This document shows positions 1 through 9,544 of a DNA stretch of 63,530 nucleotides, one piece after another. Below the pieces are notes generated by a model, which worked only from the letters and a program-made list of their open reading frames with translations, was not told the origin of the DNA and did not search any database. Source of the DNA: Gemmatimonadales bacterium (lineage in GTDB: Bacteria > Gemmatimonadota > Gemmatimonadetes > Longimicrobiales > Gaopeijiaceae). The position numbers and the translations under genes are program-made. The stretch covers positions 1-63,530 of the forward strand of contig REBP01000142.1 of assembly GCA_007692665.1 (NCBI GenBank), read 5' to 3'. The stretch's first letter is position 1, and the number at the start of each line of letters is the position of its first letter.

Positions 1-1
1 T

Positions 2-46
2 GGCCGCACCGTCGGCGCCGGCGTCGTCACCGAGATCCTCGACTGA
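2..46 (+). CDS. tuf: Elongation factor Tu, C-terminal end only
   Basis: Partial gene entering from the left edge. The last 14 codons read GRTVGAGVVTEILD and then TGA, which is the near-invariant C-terminus of EF-Tu (domain 3), the GTPase that delivers aminoacyl-tRNA to the ribosome. A tuf gene directly before rpsJ is the classical str-S10 junction, which supports the call. Only these residues are visible, so nothing can be said about the GTPase domain. Confidence 0.9.
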   Translation, partial: GRTVGAGVVTEILD

Positions 47-242
47 CGAAGCTCCGCCGGAAGCTGGTGGGGGCTTCGGGAGGAAGACCGCGTCACCGCG
101 CGGTTGGATGGAAAAACTTCCCGGAGCCCCTTTACCAGCGGCAGCAAATGATAGACGTTACTAGGCTGTTTGACGATTGAAGCGGACGGGCCCGGAGACG
201 CCAGGCCCCGTTCACCGGAAGGACCCCGAGACGAGACAACAG
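47..242. other. tuf-rpsJ intergenic region
   Basis: 196 nt between the tuf stop and rpsJ. Just after the stop is an imperfect hairpin (about 57-80, GAAGC paired with GCTTC, 8-nt loop) that could attenuate tuf transcription; it has no T-run. I see no convincing sigma-70 promoter and no recognisable L4-binding S10 leader. Confidence 0.4.
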
Positions 243-551
243 ATGGCGGGACGGATTCGAATTCGACTGAAGGCCTTCGATCACTGGGTGGTGGACCAGA
301 CGGCCTCCGACATCGTGCGCACGGCCGAAAAGACCGGCGCCACGGTGAAGGGGCCGATCCCCCTCCCGACGAAGCGGGAACGGTGGACGGTCCTCCGGTC
401 TCCGCACGTTGACAAGAAGAGCCGGGAGCAGTTTGAGCTCCGGACGCACAAGCGGGTGATCGACATCGTCGACTCCCGACCGGCCACGGTGGACGCGCTG
501 ACCAAGCTCGATCTTCCTGCCGGCGTAGACGTGGAAATCAAGGTCGACTGA
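243..551 (+). CDS. rpsJ: 30S ribosomal protein S10
   Basis: 102-residue S10, the usual family length. It assembles into the 30S head and, as NusE, also takes part in antitermination complexes with NusB. The start was placed at the ATG giving [14 protein letters not shown], because a TTG 66 nt upstream would add a non-homologous basic tail. Diagnostic segments such as [20 protein letters not shown] are intact. It is the first gene of the S10 operon. No strong Shine-Dalgarno is visible. Confidence 0.97.
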   Translation: MAGRIRIRLKAFDHWVVDQTASDIVRTAEKTGATVKGPIPLPTKRERWTVLRSPHVDKKSREQFELRTHKRVIDIVDSRPATVDALTKLDLPAGVDVEIKVD

Positions 552-624
552 ACCGTTGCGGGTTCGGGCTTCCGGCAGGACCGGGACCCTGGAATCTTCA
601 GCGCAGACTCAAGGATAGAAGACG

Positions 625-1242
625 ATGGCAGCACTGATTGGACGGAAGATCGGGATGACCCGGGTCTTCGACGAAGCGGGGGCCGCAATTCCCGTGACCG
701 TCGTCGAGGCCGGTCCCTGCCCGGTTACCCAGGTCAAGACCACGGAGCGGGACGGCTACCAGGCCGTGCAGCTGGGGTTCGGGGAGCAGAAGGCTTCCCG
801 GGCCACGCGGGCTGAGGTCGGCCACGCAGCCGGGGCCGGGGTCGAGCACGCTCCGCGCGTTCTCCGTGAGTTCAAGATCTCCGGGGACGAGAGCTTCGAG
901 CTGGGCCAGCAGGTCACCGTCGAGGTCTTCGCACCCGGGGACTCGGTCAAGGTGACGGGGACTTCCAAGGGGCGCGGCTTCCAGGGCGTCGTCAAGCGGC
1001 ACGGCTTCGCCGGCCGCCCGAGCAGTCATGGTCACCCCATGTCCCGGACGCCCGGTTCGATGGGGCCCGGAACGGATCCGTCCCGCGTCATCAAGGGCAA
1101 GAAGCTCCCCGGACGCATGGGTGGACACCGCGTGACCGTTAGAAATCTGGAGATCGTGAAGGTCGATGCCGAGAGGAACCTGCTCTTCGTGAAGGGCGCG
1201 CTCCCCGGTACTCGAAACAGCTACCTCTTCATCGCCAAGTAA
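625..1242 (+). CDS. rplC: 50S ribosomal protein L3
   Basis: 205 residues, standard for bacterial L3, an early-assembly protein that binds 23S rRNA near the peptidyl-transferase centre. It starts [17 protein letters not shown] and carries the central signature [10 protein letters not shown] and the [11 protein letters not shown] loop with its conserved glutamine-site region. An AAGGAT motif about 9 nt before the ATG serves as ribosome-binding site. The TAA stop shares one base with the rplD start, indicating translational coupling. Confidence 0.97.
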   Translation: MAALIGRKIGMTRVFDEAGAAIPVTVVEAGPCPVTQVKTTERDGYQAVQLGFGEQKASRATRAEVGHAAGAGVEHAPRVLREFKISGDESFELGQQVTVEVFAPGDSVKVTGTSKGRGFQGVVKRHGFAGRPSSHGHPMSRTPGSMGPGTDPSRVIKGKKLPGRMGGHRVTVRNLEIVKVDAERNLLFVKGALPGTRNSYLFIAK

Positions 1243-1937
1243 TGACCATGGCCAAGGCACGCTACTACAAGGCTGACGGAAAGATGGGTCAGGCCCGGGA
1301 TCTTCCGGCGACCCTCTTCGACGGCGTCGTGAATGAAGGGGTTCTCCACCAGGTGGTGAAGGCGTACCTCTCCAACCAGCGACAGGGCACGGCATCCGGG
1401 AAGAATCGCTCTGCGGTTCGAGGCGGGGGCCGGAAGCCCTGGAAGCAGAAGGGAACCGGACGCGCGCGTCAGGGAACGATCCGGGCGCCCCAGTGGACCG
1501 GTGGTGGGCTCGCCTTTCCGCCGCAGCCGCACGGATGGAGGGTCACGGTACCCAAGAAGGTTCGAGGCCTCGCAAGGCGCTCTGCGCTGAATGCGCGGGC
1601 GGAGGCGGATCGCGTGGTCCTCATCGATCCCATTGCCTTCGAGGGCCCGAAGACACGGCAGCTCCTGGACTACCTGGCAGGGATCGAGATCGAGGGCAAG
1701 GTCCTGATCCTCACCTACGGAGTCAACGAGAACCTGGTCCTCTCGGCTCGGAACGTCCCGGGCATCGAGGTCATGCCCTTCGGTGAGGAGTCGAGCTACG
1801 ACATCCTCAGCGCCGGCACGATCCTCATCGAGCGACCGGCCATCGAGGCCTGGGAACAGGCAAATGCGGGCACCGCCGATAGCGGCGCGGCCCCGGACCA
1901 GGCCGAGGACGAGGCCGAGGAGACGACCGATGCGTGA
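1242..1937 (+). CDS. rplD: 50S ribosomal protein L4
   Basis: 231 residues. L4 lines the exit tunnel and in some bacteria represses its own operon. The basic loop with GGGRKPWKQKGTGRARQG is clear at about residues 63-84. The C-terminus carries an acidic tail of about 25 residues ([10 protein letters not shown] at the end) beyond the normal fold, so the protein is a little long. The ATG overlaps the rplC stop; a second ATG at 1248 giving MAKARYY is an equally good start. It overlaps rplW by 8 nt. Confidence 0.96.
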   Translation: MTMAKARYYKADGKMGQARDLPATLFDGVVNEGVLHQVVKAYLSNQRQGTASGKNRSAVRGGGRKPWKQKGTGRARQGTIRAPQWTGGGLAFPPQPHGWRVTVPKKVRGLARRSALNARAEADRVVLIDPIAFEGPKTRQLLDYLAGIEIEGKVLILTYGVNENLVLSARNVPGIEVMPFGEESSYDILSAGTILIERPAIEAWEQANAGTADSGAAPDQAEDEAEETTDA

Positions 1938-2241
1938 CCTGTTCGATGTGATCATCGCCCCGGTGATGACCGAGAAGGCGACACAGGCGACGGAAGACAC
2001 CAATGTCTACACGTTCGTCGTGCACCCGAAGGCCAACAAGGCACAGATCGCCGCCGCTGTCGAGAAGGCCTGGGATGTGAAGGTCGAAGACGTGCGGACG
2101 GCAAGTTACGCCGGGAAGGAACGCAGGGCCTTCATGGGGCGCTCGATCCGGTCCCGGAAGGTTGGGCGTCAGCCCTCCTGGAAGAAGGCCATGGTGCGTG
2201 TCGCCGAGGGTGACACCATCGAGTTCTACGAGCTGGGTTGA
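1930..2241 (+). CDS. rplW: 50S ribosomal protein L23
   Basis: 103 residues. L23 sits at the exit-tunnel rim and docks trigger factor and SRP. The start [17 protein letters not shown] is the family N-terminus and falls inside the last codons of rplD (8-nt overlap), so the two are coupled. Conserved [15 protein letters not shown] and the C-terminal [17 protein letters not shown] are intact. Confidence 0.96.
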   Translation: MRDLFDVIIAPVMTEKATQATEDTNVYTFVVHPKANKAQIAAAVEKAWDVKVEDVRTASYAGKERRAFMGRSIRSRKVGRQPSWKKAMVRVAEGDTIEFYELG

Positions 2242-2251
2242 GGAGCTAGTC

Positions 2252-3094
2252 ATGCCGCTGAAGAAATTCAAGCCGATCACCGCCGGGCAGCGATTCCGGA
2301 GCGTGGTGGCGAACACCGAAATCACCCGCAAGGGGCCCGAGCGGTCCCTCACCGAGGAGCTTCACGGCTCCGGCGGGCGGAACCATCACGGACGCATCAC
2401 GATGCGGCGGAGGGGTGGCGGCCACAAGCGCCGTTACCGGGTCATCGACTTCAAGCGCAACAAGTTCGGAGTTCCCGGACGTGTCGCGGAGATCGAGTAC
2501 GATCCGAACCGCTCGGCCAACATCGCGCTGATCCACTACGCCGACGGCGAGAAGCGCTACATTCTGCATCCCCGGGATCTCCCGGTGGGCGCTGAAGTGA
2601 TCGCCGGGCCCGATGCGGACATCAAGATCGGGAATGCCACGACCATCGGTCGCATCCCCCTGGGGACCACGGTTCACAATGTGGAACTGAAGCCGGAGAA
2701 GGGTGGCCAGATGGCCCGCTCCGCCGGCTCGGGCGTCCAGATCGTCGCGAAGGAAGGAGACTATGTCACGGTCCGCCTTCCGTCCACCGAGGTTCGCCGC
2801 GTCCGCAAGGATTGCCTGGCCACGGTGGGACAGGTTGGAAACGTGGACCACGAGCTCCGCGTGCTGGGCAAGGCCGGCGCAACCCGCTGGAGTGGACGGC
2901 GGCCCAAGGTTCGTGGCGTTGCCATGAACCCCGTCGACCACCCCCTCGGAGGTGGTGAAGGCCGCACCTCCGGCGGTCGCCCGCCGGTTTCGCCCTGGGG
3001 GAAGCCCGAGGGTGTGAAGACCCGGAAGCGCAAGAAGGGCTCCAACAAGTACATTGTCCGCGGGCGTCGCCGCGGCAAGGCCACCAAGTCATAG
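2252..3094 (+). CDS. rplB: 50S ribosomal protein L2
   Basis: 280 residues, the normal length. L2 is a primary 23S binder needed for subunit association and peptidyl transfer. The start [15 protein letters not shown] is preceded by a GAGGAG Shine-Dalgarno at 2240-2245. The conserved GRNHHGRIT near the N-terminus and the C-terminal [19 protein letters not shown], with the histidine important for peptidyl transferase, are both present. Confidence 0.97.
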   Translation: MPLKKFKPITAGQRFRSVVANTEITRKGPERSLTEELHGSGGRNHHGRITMRRRGGGHKRRYRVIDFKRNKFGVPGRVAEIEYDPNRSANIALIHYADGEKRYILHPRDLPVGAEVIAGPDADIKIGNATTIGRIPLGTTVHNVELKPEKGGQMARSAGSGVQIVAKEGDYVTVRLPSTEVRRVRKDCLATVGQVGNVDHELRVLGKAGATRWSGRRPKVRGVAMNPVDHPLGGGEGRTSGGRPPVSPWGKPEGVKTRKRKKGSNKYIVRGRRRGKATKS

Positions 3095-3112
3095 GCCACA
3101 AGGAAGAGAAAG

Positions 3113-3397
3113 ATGCCGCGTAGTGTAAGGAAGGGACCGTTCATCGAAGAGAAGCTTCTCGCGAAGATTCAGCGGATGAACGCAAGCAGTGAGAGGAAGG
3201 TATTCCGGACCTGGTCCAGGGCCTCCACCATTTCCCCCGAGTTCGTGGGACACACGGTGGCTGTGCACAATGGAAACAAGTTCATTCCGGTATACATCAC
3301 CGAATACATGGTGGGCCACAAGCTGGGTGAGTTCTCGCCGACGCGGCTGTTTCGCGGTCATGGCGGGAAGCTGGCTGACAAGCGGTCCAAGCGCTGA
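3113..3397 (+). CDS. rpsS: 30S ribosomal protein S19
   Basis: 94 residues. S19 binds the 30S head with S13 and contacts the A-site tRNA. N-terminal [14 protein letters not shown] and the C-terminal [18 protein letters not shown] are typical. It lies 18 nt after rplB with an AAGGAAGAGAAAG purine-rich ribosome-binding region. Standard S10-operon position. Confidence 0.97.
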   Translation: MPRSVRKGPFIEEKLLAKIQRMNASSERKVFRTWSRASTISPEFVGHTVAVHNGNKFIPVYITEYMVGHKLGEFSPTRLFRGHGGKLADKRSKR

Positions 3398-3420
3398 CGA
3401 CCCGGTTGGGGATAGAGATC

Positions 3421-3771
3421 ATGGAAGCGAAGGCAACAGCCAGACACATCCGCATGAGCCCCCGCAAGGTGCGGCTCGTCGTGGACCAGATCCGCGGCAC
3501 CTCGGTCAACGAGGCGTACGCGCTCCTGCAGTTCTCCAAGAAGGCAGCGGCGGAACCCGTGGGCAAGACGCTCCGGTCCGCGGTGGCAAACGCCCAGGTT
3601 CGGGCGGAGGAGGGCGGCGGGTTCGTGGACGCTGACGAGCTGGTGGTGCGGGGGGCCTGGGTCAACGAGGGTCCGACCCTGCGTCGCTTCCGCGCCGCAG
3701 CCATGGGCCGAGCCGCACCGCAGCGAAAGCGTTCGGCCCACATCACCGTCGTCGTCGGAACGAAGGAGTAA
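3421..3771 (+). CDS. rplV: 50S ribosomal protein L22
   Basis: 116 residues. L22 extends a beta-hairpin into the exit tunnel and contacts all 23S domains. The ATG at 3421 (MEAKATARHIRMSPRKVRLV) was preferred over an in-frame TTG 15 nt upstream. The tip-of-hairpin motif GPTLRRFRAAAMGRA is intact. It lies between rpsS and rpsC as expected. Confidence 0.97.
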   Translation: MEAKATARHIRMSPRKVRLVVDQIRGTSVNEAYALLQFSKKAAAEPVGKTLRSAVANAQVRAEEGGGFVDADELVVRGAWVNEGPTLRRFRAAAMGRAAPQRKRSAHITVVVGTKE

Positions 3772-3777
3772 CGAGGC

Positions 3778-4437
3778 ATGGGACAGAAGACGCATCCGAT
3801 CGGGTTCCGCCTTGGGGTACTCAAGGACTGGAAGTCCCGCTGGTACGCCGAGAAGGACTTCCCCCGTCTCCTCCAGGAAGACGAGACGATCCGGAAGTAC
3901 CTGGAAGCACGGCTCAGCCACGCGGCCATTTCCTCCATCGACATCGAGCGGAAGCCGTCGAAGATCGTCGTGACCGTGCACACCGCCCGTCCGGGCGTGG
4001 TCATCGGGAAGCGGGGTTCGGAAGTCGACAAGCTTCGCGATGAGCTCGGGTCGATCACGAAGAGCGAAGTCTCCGTGAACGTCGAGGAGATCAAGCGCCC
4101 GGAGATGGACGCGCGCCTGATCGCCGAGAACGTGGCGCACCAGATCCGCAACCGCATTTCCTTCCGGCGGGCCATGAAGCGGGCCGTTCAGGCGGCCATG
4201 CGCTCCGGTGCCGAAGGGATCAAGATCCAGTGTGCCGGGCGCCTTGGCGGAGCCGAGATCGCGCGGACCGAAGGATACAACGAGGGCCGTGTCCCCCTCC
4301 ACACGCTGCGTGCCGACATCGATTACGCACACGTGGAGGCGCACACGACGTACGGCGCGGTCGGGATCAAGTGCTGGGTGTTCCTCGGCGAGGTGGTCGA
4401 GAACCGCCGAGGCCGCACCTACTCAACCGATAGCTGA
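3778..4437 (+). CDS. rpsC: 30S ribosomal protein S3
   Basis: 219 residues, typical S3, part of the mRNA-entry helicase with S4 and S5. N-terminal [13 protein letters not shown] is diagnostic. A type-II KH domain with the loop [13 protein letters not shown] is present (about residues 75-87), and the C-terminal half contains [16 protein letters not shown]. It lies 6 nt after rplV with an AACGAGG ribosome-binding region. Confidence 0.97.
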   Translation: MGQKTHPIGFRLGVLKDWKSRWYAEKDFPRLLQEDETIRKYLEARLSHAAISSIDIERKPSKIVVTVHTARPGVVIGKRGSEVDKLRDELGSITKSEVSVNVEEIKRPEMDARLIAENVAHQIRNRISFRRAMKRAVQAAMRSGAEGIKIQCAGRLGGAEIARTEGYNEGRVPLHTLRADIDYAHVEAHTTYGAVGIKCWVFLGEVVENRRGRTYSTDS

Positions 4438-4451
4438 CGGGAAGGAAGACA

Positions 4452-4874
4452 ATGCTTTCGCCCAAGCGAGTAAAGCACCGCAAGCAGTTCAAGGGGAACA
4501 TGCGGGGGAAGGCCACCCGGGGAAACCTGGTGTCCTTCGGTCAGTTCGGCCTTCAGGCTGTGGAGCCGGGCTGGATCACGAACCGCCAGATCGAATCTTC
4601 TCGTGTCGCCATGACGCGGCACATCAAGAGAGGTGGGAAGATCTGGATCCGTATCTTTCCCGACAAGCCCATTACCCGGAAGCCCGCGGAGACGCGGATG
4701 GGGAAGGGGAAGGGAAATCCCGAGGCCTGGGTTGCTGTTGTCAAGCCTGGCCGCATGATGTTCGAGATGGAGGGGGTAACCGAGGAAGTGGCGCGACGCG
4801 CCATGGAACTTGCGGCTGCCAAGCTCCCCATCAAGACCCGGTTCGTGGCGCGCGATCGCCAGCTGGGAGGGTGA
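4452..4874 (+). CDS. rplP: 50S ribosomal protein L16
   Basis: 140 residues. L16 organises the A-site tRNA pocket in 23S rRNA. N-terminal [15 protein letters not shown] and the conserved GRMMFEM are present, as is the segment around [20 protein letters not shown], whose arginine is a hydroxylation site in some species. GGGAAGGAAG precedes the ATG. It ends 4 nt before rpmC. Confidence 0.97.
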   Translation: MLSPKRVKHRKQFKGNMRGKATRGNLVSFGQFGLQAVEPGWITNRQIESSRVAMTRHIKRGGKIWIRIFPDKPITRKPAETRMGKGKGNPEAWVAVVKPGRMMFEMEGVTEEVARRAMELAAAKLPIKTRFVARDRQLGG

Positions 4875-4878
4875 CGAA

Positions 4879-5085
4879 ATGACCAAGGCCAGTGATGTGC
4901 GGGACATGTCCGACGATCAGATCATCGAGCGAATCGGGGAACTGCGGGAGGAGCTGTTCAGGCTTCGCTTCCGGGGGGCCATGATGGAGCTCGAGAACCC
5001 GCAGCTGCCCAAGACAATCCGCCGGGATATTGCCCGGATGAAGACGATACTCCGCGAGCGTGAGCTTGCCGGGGGTGCCGCATGA
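4879..5085 (+). CDS. rpmC: 50S ribosomal protein L29
   Basis: 68 residues, a small two-helix hairpin near the exit tunnel beside L23. The start is the ATG giving [15 protein letters not shown]; frames opening further upstream overlap rplP and have no homology. The signature [13 protein letters not shown] (family consensus LRFQ-x-x-x-G-QLEN) and [17 protein letters not shown] identify it. ATGA overlap (5082-5085) couples it to rpsQ. Confidence 0.95.
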   Translation: MTKASDVRDMSDDQIIERIGELREELFRLRFRGAMMELENPQLPKTIRRDIARMKTILRERELAGGAA

Positions 5086-5381
5086 GCGAGGCAACGATGG
5101 ACGAGGCCCAGACCCCGGGGGATGCCCGGAATCGGCGCAAGGTGCGCCAGGGCGTCGTGGTCAGTGACCGCGGAGACAAGACGGTGGTGGTGTCGGTGGA
5201 ACGACGCTTCCCCCATCCCCTCTACGGCAAGGCCGTGACGCGAACGAAGAAGTACCACGCGCACGATCCCGAGAACCAGTACCAGCTGGGTGACGTCGTC
5301 CGGATCACGGAGACCCGCCCCATATCCAAACTGAAGCGCTGGCGCGTTCTCGAGCTCGTCGAACGTCCCGAGCGGGTCTGA
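5082..5381 (+). CDS. rpsQ: 30S ribosomal protein S17
   Basis: 99 residues, slightly longer than the usual 80-90 because of an N-terminal extension of about 20 residues ([14 protein letters not shown]). S17 is an OB-fold primary 16S binder. Core motifs [19 protein letters not shown] and [18 protein letters not shown] are clear. It overlaps rpmC by 4 nt. Confidence 0.96.
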   Translation: MSEATMDEAQTPGDARNRRKVRQGVVVSDRGDKTVVVSVERRFPHPLYGKAVTRTKKYHAHDPENQYQLGDVVRITETRPISKLKRWRVLELVERPERV

Positions 5382-5397
5382 CCAGGAAGGGCCGAAA

Positions 5398-5766
5398 ATG
5401 ATTCAGCAGGAATCCGTACTCAAGATCGCGGACAACACGGGCGCCAAGAAGGCGCTCTGCATCCGCGTGATGGGTGGCTCCCGGAGGCGCTATGCCCGCG
5501 TGGGCGACGTGATCGTCGCTACCGTGAAGGATGCCATCCCCAACGCCGGGGTGAAGAAGGGTGATGTGGTGAAGGCCGTCGTCGTGCGCACAGCGAAGGA
5601 AATGCGCCGCAAGGACGGTTCCTACATTCGCTTCGACGACAACGCGGCGGTTCTCATCAACCCGAATGGCGAGCCCAGGGGCACCCGGATCTTCGGACCC
5701 GTGGGACGCGAGCTTCGCGAAAAGAAGTACATGAAGATCGTTTCGCTGGCGCCCGAGGTGATTTGA
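5398..5766 (+). CDS. rplN: 50S ribosomal protein L14
   Basis: 122 residues, standard. L14 forms part of the intersubunit bridges with 16S h14 and the docking site for silencing factor Rsf[21 protein letters not shown] is the family start; [20 protein letters not shown] and [20 protein letters not shown] are intact. AGGAAGG precedes the ATG. First gene of the spc block, following rpsQ by 16 nt. Confidence 0.97.
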   Translation: MIQQESVLKIADNTGAKKALCIRVMGGSRRRYARVGDVIVATVKDAIPNAGVKKGDVVKAVVVRTAKEMRRKDGSYIRFDDNAAVLINPNGEPRGTRIFGPVGRELREKKYMKIVSLAPEVI

Positions 5767-5767
5767 C

Positions 5768-6133
5768 ATGGCGACGAAGAAGGAAGCAAAGCAGGCGCGG
5801 CGCGCGAAGAGCCGCACCTCGATCGTGAAGGGGGACCGGGTGAAGGTAATCTCGGGCAACCATCGCGACCTCGAGGGGAACGTGCTTCGCGTGATGCCCG
5901 ATCAGGGCAGGGTGGTCGTGGAGGGCGTCAATCTTCGCAAGAAGCATCAGAGGCCCTCCCAGCAGAACCCCGATGGCGGGATCGTGACGATGGAGATGGC
6001 AGTCGACATCTCCAACGTGATGCTCATTGATCCCACCAGCGGTGAGGCGTCCCGGGTTCGAATCCGGGTTGAGAAGGACGGCACGAAGGAACGTATTGCC
6101 GTCAAGTCCGGAAATCCGATTCCCCGTCCGTGA
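5768..6133 (+). CDS. rplX: 50S ribosomal protein L24
   Basis: 121 residues, somewhat longer than the usual 100-110 because of a basic N-terminal extension ([16 protein letters not shown]). L24 is an assembly initiator with a KOW domain: [17 protein letters not shown] at about residues 21-37. [20 protein letters not shown] is the conserved rRNA-binding loop. It begins one base after the rplN stop. Confidence 0.96.
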   Translation: MATKKEAKQARRAKSRTSIVKGDRVKVISGNHRDLEGNVLRVMPDQGRVVVEGVNLRKKHQRPSQQNPDGGIVTMEMAVDISNVMLIDPTSGEASRVRIRVEKDGTKERIAVKSGNPIPRP

Positions 6134-6153
6134 CGGGGGGGAAGCGAAACCTG

Positions 6154-6732
6154 ATGGCACCGAGACTCAAGCAGCACTACAAGGATCACGTGCGCCCCCG
6201 CCTGACGGAACGGTTCGGATTCGAGAATCCGCACCAGGTTCCAGGTGTGACGAAGGTCGTGCTCAACGTTGGCGCCGGCGACGCCGGGAGGAACCAGAAG
6301 CTTCTGGACTCCATCCTGGAAGAACTTGGCATCATCACCGGGCAGCGGGCCGTCGTGACCAAGGCGCGGAAGTCGATCGCAGGCTTCTCTCTCCGTGAGG
6401 GAATGCCCGTGGGCGCATCCGTGACCCTTCGCGGCGACCGGATGTACGAATTCCTGGATCGGCTGGTGTCCGTCGCCATGCCCCGGATCCGGGACTTCCG
6501 GGGGATTCCGACGAAGTCATTCGACGGACGCGGCAACTTCACGCTCGGCGTGAAGGAGCAGCTGATCTTCCCGGAGATCGAATACGACGACGTGGAACAG
6601 GTTCACGGCCTGGACATCACCATCGTCACTTCTACGGACAAGGACGACGAGGCGCTTGAGCTGCTCTGGCTCATGGGCTTTCCGTTCCGCGGTGAGCAGC
6701 GGCCGGTAGTAGTCGGCGCGGCTGCAGAATGA
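6154..6732 (+). CDS. rplE: 50S ribosomal protein L5
   Basis: 192 residues. L5 binds 5S rRNA and contacts P-site tRNA. ATG 6154 ([17 protein letters not shown]) was chosen because it matches the family N-terminus and has a G-rich Shine-Dalgarno (GGGGGGAAG) upstream; a GTG at 6130 overlapping the rplX stop would add 8 residues. Conserved [17 protein letters not shown] and [19 protein letters not shown] are intact. Confidence 0.96.
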   Translation: MAPRLKQHYKDHVRPRLTERFGFENPHQVPGVTKVVLNVGAGDAGRNQKLLDSILEELGIITGQRAVVTKARKSIAGFSLREGMPVGASVTLRGDRMYEFLDRLVSVAMPRIRDFRGIPTKSFDGRGNFTLGVKEQLIFPEIEYDDVEQVHGLDITIVTSTDKDDEALELLWLMGFPFRGEQRPVVVGAAAE

Positions 6733-6763
6733 CCGCTTCACAGACCCGACTGGAGCAGGACTG

Positions 6764-6949
6764 ATGGCGAGGAAGGCTCTCATCGAGAAGGCAAATCGCG
6801 ACCCCAAGTACGGGGTACGCGGATACAACCGGTGCAACCGGTGCGGACGTTCGCGCGCATATCTTCGGAAGTTCGGCATCTGCCGAATCTGCTTCCGTCA
6901 GATGGCGCTCCGCGGGGAAATCCCCGGCGTCCGTAAGGCCAGCTGGTAA
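6764..6949 (+). CDS. rpsZ: 30S ribosomal protein S14, zinc-binding type Z
   Basis: 61 residues, the short zinc form of S14. Two CxxC pairs (Cys24, Cys27, Cys40, Cys43) coordinate zinc, in RCNRCGR and GICRICFR. S14 is a late-assembling 30S head protein near S3 and S10. No zinc-free paralogue appears in the window. The normal spc-operon position between rplE and rpsH supports the call. GGAGCAGG lies before the ATG. Confidence 0.97.
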   Translation: MARKALIEKANRDPKYGVRGYNRCNRCGRSRAYLRKFGICRICFRQMALRGEIPGVRKASW

Positions 6950-6964
6950 AGGACGCATCAAGCC

Positions 6965-7357
6965 ATGATGACAGATCCGATTGCGGATATGCTGACGCGA
7001 GTGCGGAATGCCGGCCAGGCCGGTCACCGATGGGCGGACATGCCGGTCTCCAAGTTGAAGGTGGAGGTTGCACGTCTGCTTCGGGAGAACCACTACGTCT
7101 TTGATTACAAGATCCTGGACGATGGTCGCCACGGAGTGCTCCGCGTCTACCTGAAGTATCACGAGGGGAAGCCGGTGATCCGGCACCTGGAGCGTGTTTC
7201 CAAGCCCGGCCGACGTCGGTACGTGGCTTCCGGAGACATTCCCCGGGTGCGGAATGGCCTGGGGATGGCCATCCTCTCCACCTCCCGGGGGGTCCTTTCG
7301 GATCGCGGTGCCCGGCAGGTTGGAGTGGGTGGCGAGATCCTGGCCATGATCTGGTAA
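6965..7357 (+). CDS. rpsH: 30S ribosomal protein S8
   Basis: 130 residues, normal. S8 binds 16S helix 21, and in enterics it represses the spc operon by binding mRNA near rplE; no such site was sought here. MMTDPIADMLTRVRNA and the C-terminal GLGMAILSTSRGVLSDRGAR are diagnostic. It lies 15 nt after rpsZ. Confidence 0.97.
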   Translation: MMTDPIADMLTRVRNAGQAGHRWADMPVSKLKVEVARLLRENHYVFDYKILDDGRHGVLRVYLKYHEGKPVIRHLERVSKPGRRRYVASGDIPRVRNGLGMAILSTSRGVLSDRGARQVGVGGEILAMIW

Positions 7358-7394
7358 GGCCGACTCCTCCCCCCTTCGAAAGAACGAGTGAACG

Positions 7395-7934
7395 ATGTCG
7401 AGAATCGGTAGACAACCGGTCGACCTCCCCAAGGGTGTGGAGGCGCGGCTGGAAGATGGGACCCTGACGGTAACGGGTCCGAAGGGAGCCCTCGAACTGA
7501 GGGTCAACCCCGAGATGAAGGTGTCCATGGAGGACGCCGTCCTCACGGTGGAGCGTCCTTCGGATGAGCCCCGTCATCGGGCCCTGCACGGCCTGACGCG
7601 GTCCCTGATCGCGAACATGGTCGAGGGCGTCACCGACGGGTTTCAGCGGAAGCTGGAGATCGTTGGCGTCGGGTATCGGGCAGAGAAGAAGGGGCCGGGC
7701 ATTACCCTGCACCTCGGCTACTCCCATACCATCGAGTATCCCGCCCCCACGGGCATCGAACTGGAGGTTCCCATCCAGACCGAAGTCGTGGTGAAGGGGT
7801 CAGACAAACAGCTCGTCGGCCAGGTTGCCGCCGAGATCCGCGGCTTTCGGCCTCCCGAGCCCTACAAGGGCAAGGGCGTCCGGTATGCCGGTGAGCAGAT
7901 CCGCCGCAAGGCCGGCAAGACCGCCGGGTCCTGA
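7395..7934 (+). CDS. rplF: 50S ribosomal protein L6
   Basis: 179 residues with the two-fold repeated alpha/beta domain of L6, which sits near the factor-binding site. [26 protein letters not shown] and the C-terminal [18 protein letters not shown] are all canonical. The 37-nt gap from rpsH is one of the longer spacers in the spc block and contains a GAAAGAACGAG purine tract. Confidence 0.97.
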   Translation: MSRIGRQPVDLPKGVEARLEDGTLTVTGPKGALELRVNPEMKVSMEDAVLTVERPSDEPRHRALHGLTRSLIANMVEGVTDGFQRKLEIVGVGYRAEKKGPGITLHLGYSHTIEYPAPTGIELEVPIQTEVVVKGSDKQLVGQVAAEIRGFRPPEPYKGKGVRYAGEQIRRKAGKTAGS

Positions 7935-7951
7935 GGAGATAGGAGAAAAAC

Positions 7952-8344
7952 GTGAGCAGGCTGAAACTTTCAGAAATCAGGAAGAGCCGCCGTCTCCAGC
8001 GGACGCGCCGCCACTTTCGAGTGCGGAACAAGGTCCATGGGTCGGCGGAGCGCCCCCGGCTGGTGGTGTTCCGGTCCAACCGGAACATCGAGGGCCAGGT
8101 CGTGGACGACGAGTCCGGTCGCACGGTCATCGGGCTGTCCACGATCGCACCGGACCTGCGCGGCTTCGAGGCCGAGGGGAAGAACCGCAAGGTGGAGCAT
8201 GCCTTCGCTGCGGGGAAGCTCCTGGGCGAGCGCGCCCGGGAAGCTGGCATCGAGTCCGTGGTATTCGACCGCGGCGGCTACAGGTACCACGGCCGGGTCA
8301 AGGCCTTCGCCGAGGGTGCCCGCGAAGGAGGGCTTAGGTTCTGA
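7952..8344 (+). CDS. rplR: 50S ribosomal protein L18
   Basis: 130 residues, starting with GTG after a strong GAGGAGATAGGAG Shine-Dalgarno. L18 delivers 5S rRNA to the 50[21 protein letters not shown] and the C-terminal [20 protein letters not shown] are intact. The stop shares one base with the rpsE start. Confidence 0.96.
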   Translation: MSRLKLSEIRKSRRLQRTRRHFRVRNKVHGSAERPRLVVFRSNRNIEGQVVDDESGRTVIGLSTIAPDLRGFEAEGKNRKVEHAFAAGKLLGERAREAGIESVVFDRGGYRYHGRVKAFAEGAREGGLRF

Positions 8345-8868
8345 TGGCCAGAGAGAAGAAGCAGTCCAGGACCCGCGAGTCCGAGTTCGTCGAGAACGTG
8401 ATCCACATCAACCGCGTGGCGAAAGTCGTCAAGGGCGGACGTCGGTTCTCGTTCACGGCGCTCGTTGCCGTGGGTGACCAGAAGGGGAAGGTCGGCGTCG
8501 CCTACGCGAAGGCGAACGAGGTCGCCGAGGCCATCCGGAAGGCCATGGAGAGGGCGAAGATCGACATGGTCGAGATTCCCCTCATGCATGGCTCGACCAT
8601 TCCGCACGAGATCATCGGAGAGTGGGGCGCCGGTCGCGTGTTCATGCGGCCCGCTGCGCCCGGTACCGGTGTCATCGCAGGTGGACCCGTGCGCGCAATC
8701 CTCGAGGCTGCGGGCGTGAAGGACGTACTCACGAAGAGCCTCGGGAGCAACAATCCCATCAACGTCGTGCGGGCCACCATGGACGCGATCGACAATCTCG
8801 TGACCCCGGCGCAGGCAGCTCGGGAGCGCGGGATCACGGTGGAAGAGCTGGAGGCCAGCCATGTCTGA
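8344..8868 (+). CDS. rpsE: 30S ribosomal protein S5
   Basis: 174 residues. S5 is involved in decoding fidelity and mRNA unwinding. The dsRNA-binding-like N-domain ends in the loop around [10 protein letters not shown], and the C-domain has [20 protein letters not shown] and [16 protein letters not shown]. It overlaps rplR by one base and rpmD by 8. Confidence 0.97.
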   Translation: MAREKKQSRTRESEFVENVIHINRVAKVVKGGRRFSFTALVAVGDQKGKVGVAYAKANEVAEAIRKAMERAKIDMVEIPLMHGSTIPHEIIGEWGAGRVFMRPAAPGTGVIAGGPVRAILEAAGVKDVLTKSLGSNNPINVVRATMDAIDNLVTPAQAARERGITVEELEASHV

Positions 8869-9058
8869 CGAGGCAAGAAAGATTGCGGTGACCCAGGTGC
8901 GAAGCCTGAGCGGTCGCCCGGATATTCATCGCCGCACCATGCGGGCGCTGGGATTCACGAAGAACCAGCAGACCCGATATCATACTGAGACACCGACCAT
9001 CCGTGGCATGCTCTACCAGGTACGTCACCTGGTCGAGGTCACCGAGGTCGAGGAGTGA
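8861..9058 (+). CDS. rpmD: 50S ribosomal protein L30
   Basis: 65 residues, the short bacterial L30. The core [21 protein letters not shown] matches the family pattern (V-x-x-x-x-S-x-I-G-R), followed by TMRALGFTK and [17 protein letters not shown]. The ATG lies inside the rpsE C-terminus (8-nt overlap), so it is translationally coupled. Confidence 0.93.
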   Translation: MSDEARKIAVTQVRSLSGRPDIHRRTMRALGFTKNQQTRYHTETPTIRGMLYQVRHLVEVTEVEE

Positions 9059-9065
9059 CCAAGAG

Positions 9066-9524
9066 ATGACCGAGCTTCATGATCTCCGGCCCAGCCCGGG
9101 ATCCCATCGGAACCGCAAGCGCGTGGGCCGGGGCCCGGGTTCCGGGACTGGCAAGACCTCCGGGCGTGGCCAGAAGGGCCAGAAGGCCCGGTCCGGCGCC
9201 TCCATTCCGGCAGGCTTCGAAGGCGGCCAGATGCCGCTGCAGCGGCGTATCCCGAAGGGTGGCTTCACGCCCCTCAACCGGGTGGAGTACGAGGTGGTGA
9301 ACGTCCGTACTCTCCAGGAGATGGAGGACACCGACGTTTCCCCGAGGGTCCTCCAGGCCCGGAGCCTCATCGGCTCGGGGAAGGTGAAGCTGAAGATTCT
9401 GGGCACCGGTGACCTGAGCCGCGCCGTGCATGTGCACGCGCACGCGTTCAGCGCCAGTGCCAGAGAGAAGATCGAGGCCGCCGGTGGCTCCGCCACCGTC
9501 ATCGGCACCGACACCGACGCCTGA
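9066..9524 (+). CDS. rplO: 50S ribosomal protein L15
   Basis: 152 residues. L15 is a late-assembly protein with an extended glycine-rich N-terminus running through 23S rRNA: KRVGRGPGSGTGKTSGRGQK then FEGGQMPLQRRIPKGGF. The ATG 7 nt after the rpmD stop (MTELHDLRPSPGS) gives the family start. It is followed by secY after 20 nt, as in most bacteria. Confidence 0.97.
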   Translation: MTELHDLRPSPGSHRNRKRVGRGPGSGTGKTSGRGQKGQKARSGASIPAGFEGGQMPLQRRIPKGGFTPLNRVEYEVVNVRTLQEMEDTDVSPRVLQARSLIGSGKVKLKILGTGDLSRAVHVHAHAFSASAREKIEAAGGSATVIGTDTDA

Positions 9525-9544
9525 GTCGACGGGACCAAAGCCGC

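Noticed and set aside
6051-6070. GGTTCGAATCC flanked by complementary bases, looking like the T-arm of a tRNA
   Set aside because: It lies inside rplX in frame (encoding RVRIRV), with no acceptor, D or anticodon arm upstream.
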